Source of the DNA: Anisakis pegreffii
Lineage: Eukaryota > Nematoda > Chromadorea > Rhabditida > Anisakidae
Length of the DNA stretch: 64,000 nt
Reading direction: 5' to 3'
Assembly (NCBI GenBank): GCA_035041965.1
Contig: JAPYMA010000030.1
Coordinates: 43,423-107,422, forward strand
The stretch's first letter is position 1; every line of letters starts with the position of its first letter. A program made the translations under genes and the position numbers. Positions 36,101 to 47,910 of the stretch are shown here, one piece after another. The notes under the pieces are model-generated. The model saw only the letters and a program-made list of their open reading frames with translations, ran no database searches and had not been told where the DNA came from.

Positions 36101-39100
36101 TAGAAAAGAAACGAAAAAATTTTCTTCTATGTTTATCCTCACAACGAATTTGGCATTTGTATGGTTAGCTACAAAAAAGGCAACAAGAAACACGAGTAAT
36201 AGAAGAAATATCTTCATAATTCTCAGGCAAAAAATGGTGAGATAAAAGTAACAACGATATATAATAACGTTTTATTTCTTGCTTCAACACTGTCACTTCA
36301 TAACGTGTACTGAAAGGAGTTAATGGATGTGAAATGGTTGCCGTTCACTTGCGAAGAATTGTGTGGTGGTGCGTTGTCAAGTGCTATTCCATTCATTTAC
36401 TATTCACTCATATGAATGAGTGATCAAATTGAAAAAAAAATCTGTAAATTGAAAATCCTTTTCAGATTAACCTTTCAATAGCACTAATTAAGAGTACGGC
36501 AATACTTTTCAACTGAATTGATGTTCCGGCTTCCAAAAGAATGTTTCACAAAGTTGTGTGATACGAACTGAATCAAGTTAAGAGTCACAATCAAATCTTC
36601 AAAAATGGAACTCAGTTAGAGAGCAACTGATTCAGTTCAAGACTCCATCTTATCTTATTCGGTGCTCAACAAATGTCTTCAACGCTGATAACTCATAATC
36701 GAGACACGTAAATGTATAGTAGAACCTAATAAGTGAAATATTACACTTCTATAACTGCTTATTAAAGATAATTTTTGTTCAGTTCTCATGGATTTCATCC
36801 ATCGAAGGATAAATCACTGAACAGTACATGCTGATAAACTGAGTTGCCAGTGGGCTCAAAAAACTTTCAAAAAAATATGACATCTTACCCGGCGATTTTT
36901 CAAATAATATGTCTTAGTGAAGAATGCAATCAAACGTCGTCTACGGAAGGTTTCGATCCTTGAACGGGTCATTATGCGCAGGAGAATTTCTTAATTTTCT
37001 CTCCGGCACAATGCTTGGGTAACAAGGTGAATGAAAGTGTTGCGACGATCTGCATTCTGCGATAATAATAAGAGGATAGCAATGTAAAAAGAATGATTGC
37101 CAAAATAACGCATTAGTAGCAATAAACAAATGAATATTCACTTGTCGATGTGCATTAGAAGCATTGTGAATGCGAGTTAATCAAGCCAACGGGCAGTTGT
37201 TGAGAGTACGCAAATAAAATGCAATATAACAGCAATCAAAATTGCATCGCACATCTGGAACGCTTGTTCGCTCACTGAATTCAGCCATAATTGGGGCGTT
37301 GTCTGCTGTAATCCGAGAGGACGACACAACAAAGAAATGTGATAGGCGTAAAAAGCTGCGCCCATTCTCGATTACAAACCTCACTTAGACTAACAACAAA
37401 TTGAGTCAACTTCGCGAATAATTCAGCTTATCCAGCCATTGTCGTCTTTCTGCATAACGCTTAAGAGACATAACAGATTGAAAAAGTTTCGATATTGATG
37501 CTGTTCGCTTAGACTATGCACTCGATTAACCATCCATACATGCAGTTGAATCCGATTACATGCACTCAGGCTGTAACAGAGATTTTTAACGAGCGAAAAT
37601 ACAATGAGGTATAATGAGGGTAACTTCTGAAGTTTTTCAGCGTGCAGAAAACATTCACCGTAATTAGCACACCCTTCTGGCGAAAGTCAACCAGTCATTA
37701 GATGATGTATCATTCTTAACACGCTTTCGCTCCTTGTCCATAATCGCAGCGCAGGCATTCTTGCATGCGTACCTATGTGCGATGTTATTGATATTATATC
37801 TCGTTGGAGGATGTAAGAGCTATATCCACGCATAAGCAAGTGCGTTCTGGCATAGCAACAGGTTATTTGTGCAAGTTTAATGTTTTAATGAGCGTAACTC
37901 ATTGAGCTGATCTGTCTCATATTGCTAATCCGTGAAAATACTAACAGCTTTCTACAGTTAATGTAACTGAAATGCTCGATTATCAATCAGATTTCATGTG
38001 TTCTACATGCCTCACGTTGAATATGTAGCAGATCTCGAACGATCCTTTGCAACGATCAATTTTTTGATGATTAAGCATCAATATGATCCAATTCGTAATC
38101 AGAATAGCTTCAAAAATCACATCGATAAGGCATCTCTATTTGACCACCTTATCTGGTCTATCATCACTCAGATAAAATTAATCATGACGTCATTGCAAGT
38201 ACAACATTGCAGAACACGGTAATGCTGTGCTTCTCTCTTAATCATTATTCACTTCATTAAATTCGAATGACCGCTAAACCTGCTCTTTTGTTACTGATAG
38301 TGTGAGAACATTTCTGTTCGGGTAGAATAAAACAAACGGACTCAATTTAGAGAGCATAAATCAAGTATGTTGGGCTGCGCAATACCATTGTGAGTCGACA
38401 ACAATTCACGATGATTAGTCTTATCCTTTTCGCGTTTCACGACAATTATTCTTTCGTTTTTTAGCGTTAACGAAATCGAAAAAAAAAACATTACGAAATG
38501 ACTTTGCTTCAATTTATGTCACTTTGAATAATTGAAAAATTTCCACAGACTTTCGGTGACTTTCACAATTCCGTCTTTAATTCAGTATGTTACGGCTAAT
38601 AAACGACAATGCGATCTAATTTCACATACATATGAGAGTTTTCCATTAAAATCTGCAAAATTAAAATCCATCCAATTTCAAATGTATGGTGATCACTTTC
38701 GATTCTTGAATAGTTTAAACTATAGAGCATAAATACAGACCGGCTTATCGTCACTAAAAAAGATATTATCAAGGAATTCAAGTTCTCTGAAATCAAGGAA
38801 TTCAAGTTCAAGTTCTCTGCATTAGCCTTGGTGATGCATATATGCAGCAATTTTGAGTTACGAGAGTTTTTTCTGTAATGACTTTGTTTGTTCTGCTATG
38901 CATTACGAATAAAGGTACTGAAACTGCGCATATTGGCCATCGATTTCGTTCGCGTATTCATCTCTGTTGCTTCGCCTTTTGTATCACTTATTTTCCCACT
39001 AACCTATATATTCGTTTTCAATGTTTTATGGAATGAAGAATTTATGATATTATCCTACGTAATCACTGATAAACCAGAACAATTTTGAAGATAAAGCATT

Positions 39101-42100
39101 TACAATAATCATCCACTTGAGCGTTGTTAAAGCAGTGATACTGATGAAATATGTGTGTAAAGGAGTGGGAGGGGAGGCAATTTGTCCGCATAACGAAAAA
39201 CCGATGCATTTTTGAAACGGTGAAAAACACTTTAAATGTTGCACTTTTGAAATGTCTAAATTGCAGTGTGGCAAATCCATTATTAACTCCATTATTTTAC
39301 CAATTCCATGTCATAGTTACTTCTCTCTGTCTTACACTGGATATAGTTAGGGTGCTGCCGCTATTTCAGTTCTGGTCCGAACCTGCTTAACAATTGTCAT
39401 TTCCGTGTTAAGACGTTCCAGAACCAAACACTGGCACCAGGAAAAACTTGTACGAGTGAATTTTAGCAATTAGAAAACATTAGCTCCCCTCTCTAAGCTT
39501 CATTCGAATGTGTTTCTAAATTCGTATGATTTTGAGGAACACATCACCGATGTGCACATTTTACTGTGCTACGTCATAACGTTTTCACTTGTGTGTTATA
39601 CTTTAAATTTCAAAAAAGCCAATTTATTACATCAATTTTTGAACCGCTCAAAGATTTGGCGATATTTTAAGTATGACTTTTCAAATCGTTTAAGACTGGC
39701 GGTTTTTTTACTGTTTAAGAAGTTGGCTATTTTTTGCACTAGTTTTTATACCATTAAAGAATTAAACGATTTTCTCTTATCACTACATGAGAACATAAAA
39801 ATGAATGTAACGAGCACATCTTTCGTAGTAATCTTCAACAACTATGGGTGAGAAACTTCAGTCCCTATAAATAATTGTTATAGATAAGAATTGATCAACT
39901 TGAAAGAACTCCGATTGGAAATGATTACGTCGATTCTGAACAAGATGCAAACATTGAACTGAAGACACCTTGAATGAATGAGTTGCATTGACAGCACAAT
40001 ACCACCACAGAAATCGGATGCAATGCGCTCAACTGGGAAACAAAAGAAAGCTGAGTGAGCTACACAAGACGGCTTATCCGAAGAATGTTCAAGCGATTCT
40101 TCAGAAGAGCAATTTCAGGAATATGGCAATAATGTGACCAAATATGGCCAAACAAAGATGGATTCATGTAATTTTGATGTAAAACTCTTGAAGTACCTAT
40201 TTCTATAATTTGTTGCTCCACTATTCGATTCTACTTTTGCAGTGAAAATCCAAAGACTCATTTTTAGTTAACTGCAACAGCAAGATTACGATAAAGCATA
40301 AAAATTCCTTGAACAGAAAAAATGTATCTGATTTTGAGAACTTAACTATACAACTTGAAAAATATGAACATGCTGACGTCGAAGAAGAGTTGGCTGGATA
40401 ATGAAAACTGTAACAGTCGCTTGTTATTTCTGTTAGAGGGATGACTGTGCATTGCGCAAAAGAACACAAACAATTCGTGAAATGATCAGCTATATTAAAT
40501 CATTGATCCACATACTCGACAATGTTATTGTGTATCCGCGCAGATGTCAAATTTTATCAACGGCATCAGATTATAAAGATCGTTGTGTTTCCTCAAGGCG
40601 TTATGATGAAAGAATAAGAATATGCGCGATAGTGCAAAAAAGACTGAATTGAAGCATTAAACGAACAAAGTACATCTATTCCAAATGATATTGCTATATG
40701 CATCTCACGTATCTATTCGTTTCAGGCTGAAGCTGTCGAATCTGAGCCCTCTCAATTTTCTCTTCATTCTTCTGGTTCCTCTTAAAAACAACTCTTAAAA
40801 CAATTCAACAAAGATTTTGGACCGACGCGGAATCAAACGCACGCCCACTGAGATGATCAGATCCTCCAAGCCCTATTTCACCATTGGCCCCTTGCACGCT
40901 TCTTTCAAATTCATCTACGAACTATCTTCACATCATCTGTTTATGCCAGCTTTTCGCACTAGCCGTGACAAAAACATCATCAGATATACATGGAGGATTA
41001 GGTTATTACGCGTTTTTTCGATAGCATTTTCGACAACAGAAACAGATTACAACCCACTAGCTTGTTTCGACTAAAGCAATTTTGCATTAGAACAAAGCGA
41101 CATGATTGTGACCATCATTGAAAACCTAATCCGTAGCACAGCAATAGGACCGTAATAGGAGTTCCAATATTTTTGATGCTGGCTTACTCAAGCCATCAGT
41201 ATGCTCAGTAATCACCACAGAGGTAATGACACTCTGTAATCCTCAGTACGACCACAGGTATCAGTAAAACATATGTGCTCCCGGAAAGAATTTCAGATTC
41301 TTGAGTCATACGAAGTATCCGTGATCTGCCAGCCATTCAATATATTGTTCAAAAACGTTTCTCAATTTTCACATGAAGCAATCCACTCATAGGAAAGAAG
41401 AAGAGAAGGAGAGCAGAGAAATATAGAATCAGATTATATTATTGGAAATATATTTATCCTTGATGAATGCCACTGTTATGTTCATTCCGTATACTTATTA
41501 AATTCAAATTCGAATACATAAAAGAAAAACTAATATTCGCACATTATATTTGTTAGCCATCTTCAACACCTTATATTCCATTCAATCCACTTACGGCAAG
41601 TTATGTAGTTCGAAGCGCGTTTTGTACCAGAGGTTGTGAACATTTTCGATTGTACTGCATCCGGAGATTTTTCGATACTGTCCACTTCCCACCCCCCCCG
41701 CTTTCTTCGCTCCCTCTCCTTCCATATATTTTTACGTTTGTCTCATTGCTCAGCATATTTTGAGACACGGATCTGATAATATGAGAGCTTAACATTTTTA
41801 AGTAAGAAAAGTAATTTTTCAAAGATGAAATAATTAGGAAAGAGGTCACTTGATTAGAACATAATCCTTCGAAATTGTGATGATTAATGAATGACGTGTT
41901 CTATTGGCTAAAACCGTTGGATTTGACAGCTTAACAAATCAACTGCACCTAAATTTGTAATACCACATTTTTCATAAATAACATGCGTAATCTTTTACAC
42001 ATCAATATTTTATCAAGCGAAAATATTTGAATTCGATAGCATTCTAAATACATTATTCATATGGCTGCACGTACTATTAATAGAACGCGTATTTATTCAG

Positions 42101-45100
42101 TCAGATATCGTGATCTTAAGACAACCACTCGGCAGAGGCTAAACGGTCTCTGCGGTAGCTCAGAGATAGAGCCCCAATCGGTAATGGATACGTCGCGGGT
42201 TCGATTCCCGTTCGCGGAGGGAAGTTTTGCTCGAGACCGAGTGGTGTACCAATATCATTAATGTTGTGAGCCTGAGCCAGGCTATGATCTGGCTTGTATC
42301 TATTATGGAACGTCGTTATATGTTTTACTGGCTGTATCTGAACCGGAAAGATTTAAGCTGGCAAATAGGACGGTGTGAAAATAGTGAAGTCAAACAAAAG
42401 CAGAAAACTTATATTTGAAATAATATTCTTATATATAAAGAAACTTAACCACAGATAGAGTCAACCGGTGAGTAAAGAGGTTGCATATTTTTTAAAATGG
42501 TATATTCTTTCTTTCTGTTCGTTCTTTCTTCCGTATTCATTCAATGAAGTTCTGCTCTGATATGTTTCAAATAGGCAATGGAATAGAGGAGAATCGAATG
42601 CAAATTGAAGAATATGTTTGTATATTCCATTAAATAGATAAATTCTGCTGAACGGATCATTCAGCATTGATAATAAAAGAAAATCAAACAAATCTGAATA
42701 CGTTCGCGAACAGAATACATTCAGTGAAACAATAATAACCAAACGGATAAACTCGGAATTCCACCAAAAGTTTAGCTCACTTTATAGCTAACTAGCAGAT
42801 ATGGCTGAGAAACGGCTGAAACGAAGAGGCATCGTCACTACAACTAAAGCTGTCTGTAAGCCTCTAGAAGGATGGTGTGTACGAACCGAAAGAAATTACT
42901 TGCCGTTGCTTTGTGCAGATATGTAATGATGACAAAATGTATTACTGCAGCACTCTCCACGGTTTGTGTCTATCCATTTATTTCGCTGAACTAGTCTCAG
43001 GCAAACATTAATGCTAAACATGAGTAACAACTACTCACATAGATAATATTTCAAACTAATTTCATTTTCGATGCTGATCGAGTCCAACTACAAACGAAAA
43101 CATGTTCGAAAATTGGTATAAGACGACAGAACGATTGAGAATCCATCAAAAATCCTTGAGAGTGACTCATTTCAAAGCATACATTCGTTTGAAGTATGGA
43201 TTTATATAAGCAATCTTTGTCAACGTCATAATATGCTTGCACTTAATCGAATGCAATTATCACTCGCTGATTGAACGCTACAGATAATTGCTGAACGAAC
43301 TGTACGGAAAAGATTAAAAACAAAATATCGAAAACATTAACTGATACGTTCTGATACCACTAACTAGTGTTGCGGGGAAGGAAAAAATCCGAAATGAAAT
43401 TTGCAGTCAAAGACCCCAAAAATGCAGACGCTTTGAAAAAAAGTCGAGGACGGAGAACTTTAAGACAAAACTTAATCTCGTCTCCGTCCCCGATCCCCAA
43501 ATTTTTCTCGAAAATTTAAGTTTCGAACTGAAGTCAGTAAAAGCTTGAAAACAAAAATATGTGCCGGAAAAACACTGGAATGAAGCAATTTATAGAATAG
43601 AACAGAAGTTACCACAAAGCCATATGACGGTTTTAACAAAAGCGTTTCATTGAATCATTTGAAAAAACAAACAATGCATAGTATTTGGCACTCTAAGATA
43701 TTCATCTTTGTAAGCACAAGTTCTTCCGATCATTACTATCATCAGTGCAATCATTATCACTCCCACTATTGTGATATTATATTGTTATCATTGATATTCT
43801 CATTTGTAAGCTTAGTATGAGTTTGGTGCATAAGCTAAGGTTGAGGCTGAAGCCCAGGTAAGGTTAATGTTTAGGCTGTGGCTGAGGCTGATGCTTGGGC
43901 TTTGTCTGAGAGTCACCTCGGGGCCGCGGTCGAGCCTCAGGTAACACTGTGTCTAACCGTGAAGAAAAGTTCTCCATAGCAATTAGTTTGAGGCAAGTTG
44001 TCAAAGGCAATTGTAAAGCGCAGTTGTCCGTGAGACAGCTTCACCTGGGACAATTGTCTGGAGACATTTGTGCGATGAGCACTTGTCTCGAAGGTCTCGA
44101 AGGCAGACCTCTCAGAACCACATAAAATATGCGAACTTAGTTACTAAAATCGCTTCGAATTCACGTTTCTGACAGTTTGATCTGATTTTATCAACATTCG
44201 GGGACACTTCAGGGAATATTCCGAAATTTTTTAGGGATGTGAATCCCCGAGGATTTCAGAAGAATCGGGGACGAAATTTACAGTCAGTGACCTCAGAAAT
44301 GTAGCCGTTTTGAAAGATCTCGAGGATAGGCATTGAGAAGTAGAGAGAAGGTGTTCGAAGTTCCCCGTTCGCAGCAATAAACCGTCACTAATAATACTCA
44401 AATGTATTTATGAAAAGACAAAATGAGAGCCATTAAATTCATAATTTCCAGGACCAGTTGATGTATTGATCAAATGGCGATGGTGCTTTAAGATATGATT
44501 CAGCGATAATATAATAAGATCTATCGTAATTGTGCTGAATGCATTTCTAACAGATGTAATCGAAGAAATTTTACTCGAATGTGTAATTTTTTGCTTTTAA
44601 TCCATTTATGGTTTCATTATTGACATCAATCATTCAAAGATATTATTCTAAAAAACACTCTACACAAATTATCTCGAGTGTTTAGAAACGCTGAGCATTC
44701 CGCATCAAATCATCAATACGCAATTAATCAACGTTCTCAAAATGTTTTTGGTGCAAATGTTCTCGCTACAAGTTTCCGTAAATGAGCTCTCCAATTGAGT
44801 GTCACACATCGCCTTTTTTAAAACTTGATTTACAGCGCCTAATGGCAAGCACTCAGTGCTATACGTGTAGTATATTCACTATCTTGTTCGTATCCGCGAT
44901 TTATTTCGCTATATATACCACGTTCAATGAAATATTATACATACAGTACATCTTGGTGAGAATCCGCTTTCTGAAAATTGTGAACTATACGCAAATAATC
45001 GTCCTCATGATCCTGCGAAAACTTGTAAATGTTCACGTTCCTATCCACTGAATAATTTTAAGAACATTTTATCAAGTTTCTAAACATTAATTAGCACTCG

Positions 45101-46409
45101 TCAGGAAGAATAATGTCGCTCAATATCACTTTATAACACATCTTCAATGCCAAAAGAAGTGTGCGATGTTTCAGTACTAGTGATCTTTCTATTCCACACT
45201 TTGACAAAATGCTCTATTCTGTTCTATTTCGCCCTTCTACTGTTCTGTTCTTTCTGTTCTACGCGTCCTTTTTTGGAACTACTTTTTGTGTTTCTTGAAA
45301 TAGAACATTTTGACTGGAACAGAAAGATCACTATTCAATATCGATGGTTCAGTGCCAACAACTGCAACTTTTATAGTTTATAATGGTTGAGTGTAATAAT
45401 TAAGTAATTCGTATATGATGTATTAAAAATAAAATGAATTGTTGACGACTGATGTGATTAATGCGTTGCGTATTTGTCGTTTCAATTTTGTTGTTAATTT
45501 CATGCAATGCAAAGATTCAGTGCAAAGTTGTTGAGCCCCAAAATAAATCATTGATTGTGAATGAAAGGTTCTTATTCGGTTTGCGATTTGTTTCATTTAT
45601 TCAACATCTGTCTGGAAACATTCTAGTAATGAAATCGATCACCTTCCTATTGTTTGACGTTGAATTCACATAAATATTTAGAACTGACCTTGGATGGAGC
45701 TAAATTATCAGATATCTTCGATGATTGTTTTCGGGAAAACACAGATACTATTTTCAAAAAAGTACATGCAAAACGTCAGTCTGAGATGGTACAAAATATC
45801 CAACCATAGACACTATTTTGGGATGGCAAAGTATAGAAAAGTACAAATGCCTCGAAGGTCAGTAATTGGAGGATAAATACAAGCGTCAAACAGCTCAAAA
45901 AATCTACCAAATCGAAAAGATAGAAATAATAACGTGCAAGATCCTATTTGTATGATGAAAACTGAGCTTCGGAGATCGTAAATGCTCATAGTGTTATTAT
46001 TATGTAGAACAAAATATCTGAATAAAGATTTGTTCTGGAATCCTTATCTGATGGCTAATTTGAAGTACATAATTGGCGCCAGTTATTCCGAATAATCGAA
46101 TGGGTCTTATCAATTGAGTGGACAATCAAATGAGGCAATCGTAAATACAAACTGAACGAATGCGTTAAAAAGACAACGTAGTCGAGCGATTTACGAAGTG
46201 GTTTTGGGCAAATTATCTAATGAAACTTGAAAGGAAACAAAACGAACCTTTTTATCGACGTGCTTCTTGATCACAGTTTTGGTCTTTTTGACTTTTTTCG
46301 GTGATCGTTTAACTTTGCCCGGCTCCAACCGTTCTTTCGGTAATAAACGCAAATCAGTAAGATTAATTTTACCTAAACCCAACGAAACTCCTCTGGCTGC
46401 AGCCAACAT
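30141..46409 (-). CDS. TMEM200-like two-pass membrane protein (seven exons)
   Basis: Minus-strand exons in order: 46409-46248, 32775-32674, 32405-32235, 32006-31841, 31564-31498, 31114-30986, 30657-30141. All phases match, giving 437 aa. The N-terminal 54 residues are cytosolic and basic (KVKRSPKKVKKTK). A first span follows at about 62-81 (AIVIVVGMLMTVVGYF), then an acidic loop, then a second span at about 116-137 (GPVLMGIGSFILIIACVI) ending ESRDKH. A Ser/Thr/Gln-rich, probably disordered tail fills the rest. Two spans near the N-terminus, the GP.LMGIG.FI motif and a long polar tail fit the TMEM200 (DUF2371) family; human members are somewhat longer. Function is unknown. Intron 1 is 13.5 kb and is the weakest join, although phase 0 fits on both sides. 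Exon 6 may instead run to a stop at 30982, which would give a shorter C-terminus. Confidence 0.72.
35916..36217 (-). CDS. Possible secreted peptide gene, partial
   Basis: An ATG at 36217 opens a strong signal peptide (FLLLLVFLVAFFVANHTNA). The frame stays open. It can also be spliced in frame by a 75-base T-rich intron (donor after 36113, acceptor CGAATGCACAG) into a segment with SCDSSQRNAG and FAQCRWYDIFKKP. A possible phase-1 donor (GAGATTA/GTATAT) ends it; I found no next exon. No family recognised. It lies inside the first intron of the TMEM200-like gene on the same strand, which lowers confidence. Confidence 0.3.
42124..42245. repeat. Inverted repeat enclosing a tRNA-like sequence
   Basis: ACCACTCGG at 42124-42132 is mirrored exactly by CCGAGTGGT at 42237-42245, and GGTCTC (42145-42150) by GAGACC (42233-42238). 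Together they enclose the tRNA-like segment. The unit is more GC-rich than its surroundings, which suggests a short mobile element rather than a resident gene. Confidence 0.7.
42149..42218 (+). tRNA. tRNA-like pseudogene or SINE head with broken anticodon arm
   Basis: The acceptor stem TCTGCGG pairs with TCGCGGA (two G-U pairs). The D arm is GCTC/GAGC around AGAGATA. The T arm is GCGGG-TTCGATT-CCCGT. The A box (TAGCTCAG) and B box (GGTTCGATTCC) are near perfect, so RNA polymerase III could start here. The 17 bases that should form the anticodon arm pair at essentially no position, so no anticodon can be assigned. It is best read as a pseudogene or tRNA-derived SINE head. The B box is canonical, which argues for recent or continuing selection on transcription. 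Confidence 0.6.
43370..43520. repeat. G/C-run dispersed repeat, copy 3
   Basis: The copy starts ACTAGTGTTGCGGGG. It includes GAAATTTGCAGTCAAAGACC, GACGCTTTGAAAAAAAG and CGTCTCCGTCCCCGATCCCC. The middle aligns with 44265-44345 (AAATTTACAGTCAGTGACC, GCCGTTTTGAAAG) in the same orientation. Ends are approximate. Confidence 0.6.
43815..43945. repeat. Degenerate GGCT(G/T)A hexamer array
   Basis: Imperfect tandem copies of AGGCTGA/AGGCTTA words over about 120 bases (GGTTGAGGCTGAAGCC, GGCTGTGGCTGAGGCTGA). TTAGGC is the nematode telomere repeat, so a very decayed interstitial telomeric tract is possible, but few units are exact. Confidence 0.4.
44195..44395. repeat. G/C-run dispersed repeat, copy 4
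   Basis: It shares its central 80 bases with the copy at 43370 in direct orientation (GAAATTTACAGTCAGTGACC; GAAATGTAGCCGTTTTGAAAG) and ends at ACCGTCACTAATAA. Copies begin ACTAGTG and end CACTAAT, reminiscent of TAGTG...CACTA hAT termini, though no clean target duplication was found. Confidence 0.55.
45178..45333. mobile_element. hAT-like miniature inverted-repeat element, about 156 bp
   Basis: The terminal inverted repeats are TAGTGATCTTTCTATTCC (45178-45195) and its reverse complement at 45316-45333 with one mismatch. The flanking 8-mers TTCAGTAC and TTCAATAT agree at six of eight bases, fitting a decayed target duplication. Internal TGTTCTATT words match the copies at 29530 and 54042. No transposase frame; non-autonomous. 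Confidence 0.75.
45461..45809 (+). CDS. Possible small secreted protein, two exons
   Basis: Exons 45461-45578 and 45682-45809, phase 1, 81 aa. A clean signal peptide (VFVVSILLLISCNA) is followed by a short mature chain with two cysteines after cleavage. The second exon (LTLDGAKLSDIFDDCF) is polar and free of low complexity. The donor TTATTCG/GTTTGC is weak. Without splicing, the first exon would end after 70 codons. No family recognised. It sits in the first intron of the TMEM200-like gene on the opposite strand. Confidence 0.4.
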
Positions 46410-47174
46410 TTTTCAGTAACAGTTTGTGTTTCACAGTGATACGTTGAAGTCATTTGATAATGATGCATATTATCGTCTGAAGCTATCACAGTTAGCCATT
46501 ACACTCTTTGGAATCGACTCTGAGCCAGTGTTTGAATCAAGGAAAGAGATAAGCAACAAATAGGAAATGGTTACAGCTTCGAAGTATCCTTTCAGGTTAC
46601 GACTTCTGAAAATCAGACGCCGTTATGAACGATGAAAAAGCACATAAATAGCGGTCGTATCTTAAACAGTTTAAGGCGATAAGCCTTCGATGAGCGTGAA
46701 ATAATGTTAGCCATATGTTAGACGTGTCAACTGCTAATCAATCAACATAATTAATTTAAAGAAGCAGACCTTCCATTTTAATTGCTGAAAATAAGGAATC
46801 CTTTTGATTGAAACTCAATATTGGAATATGAAAAAATCTCAAAATTTTCTGATGACTAATTTAAATTGCAAACAAGAAAGCATTCAACAATTTTGATTCT
46901 CGCTCAAGGCACTGCCTCTAAAATGCTCTTCAATGCATCATAAGAAATTCATGAATCAGGCATCTGAGTCATTGACTACATTACTTGAAAAAAAAGTTGT
47001 TAATTAGTGCTGAAATAGACAGAATTATTCGAAGTGTACTTTTCGAATTAGTTGATCGCTGAAAATAAAACAGAAAAGATCATATAGGTAAGGCATGCAA
47101 GTAAGGATATATGAATGTCAGTGCAATGAAGTTCGTTTTTGATTGATGTGTACTTAGATTTCGAACCGTCGGCG
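46410..47174. other. Spacer, no gene seen
   Basis: Presumed promoter and 5' flank of the minus-strand TMEM200-like gene. No other exon or repeat recognised. Confidence 0.4.
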
Positions 47175-47910
47175 ATGTTCCACATTAGAAAGTTGAGAAT
47201 AAATGAAGCAAAAAGCAAAATAGATAATGTAAAGCCGTGGAAGGTGAACATCAAAGAGCACGGAGTAAATAGAACGTGAGGGTATTCGCTTGAAGCAAGT
47301 CGCTGGCTCCAATGCTCACAACGCGAAGCAGTTTTCCCATGAGAAATAATGTAAATCTGATTGCTTCTTATCATTATTCAGAAATATTGTCAACAAAATG
47401 GACCTCACATACAACAACTACAGCTTAAAAGCTATGGAACAAAATCTATAAGAATCTCATATGAGAGGAACATGTCCTACTTTCAAAGAATAAATTATGA
47501 ACGAGTAAGAGAAAATTTGAGCTCGATTAACATCACTGATCCTTTCGTAATTCTAACACCGTTTCTGATTGCACTGAATAGTGAATTTCCTCGAAATCAT
47601 GAACTCACTGGATCAACGAAAATATAAACAGCTCGAGGAGTGAGGATCACTTGAAAATGTTCTTTTAGCAAACAAGTGGTTTCAGGTGAACGCATTCTGT
47701 GGGCATACTGTAACAGAATTTTACAACAGTCGAATCTTTGTTGAGATGACCACGCTGAGAATGTACTGCAGTATCCTCAGTATGGTCATGTATATTCTGA
47801 GCCTAATGTTTGCAACAGATAGGCACTTAAAAAAAACCGCTTTTCACATTGTGTTGAATGAACGATGGCAAGAAGAACCGTTGAATTACACTGTCTATGT
47901 GGATCAATAA
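47175..47910 (+). CDS. Possible three-exon protein of unknown family
   Basis: Exons 47175-47228, 47382-47580, 47669-47910 join with phases 0 and 1 and give 164 aa. The acceptors ATTATTCAG and TTCTTTTAG are good. The chain starts MFHIRKLRINEAKSK. It has an amphipathic middle (YFQRINYERVRENL) and a hydrophobic stretch in the last exon (YCSILSMVMYILSLMF) that could be a membrane span. I recognise no family. The minus strand over 47150-47340 also reads as a membrane-like segment, so the strand is not certain. Confidence 0.35.

Larger units (their letters stand above)
32776..46247. other. Giant first intron of the TMEM200-like gene
   Basis: This 13.5 kb stretch lies between the basic N-terminal exon and the first membrane-span exon. 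It holds a candidate secreted-protein exon on the minus strand (36217), a candidate two-exon secreted peptide on the plus strand (45461), the tRNA-like element at 42149, G/C-run repeats at 43.4-44.4 kb and a hAT-like element at 45178. The remainder shows nothing I can support as coding. Confidence 0.5.

Noticed and set aside
39510..39851. Plus-strand 113-codon frame rich in Leu, Phe and Lys.
   Set aside because: It begins at GTG, has AT-driven composition and no splice partners or family motif.
47048..47374. Minus-strand 108-codon frame with hydrophobic stretches (FHGFTLSILLFASFILNFLMW).
   Set aside because: No phase-matched neighbours found and it is antisense to a better exon chain; kept only as a caution on strand.
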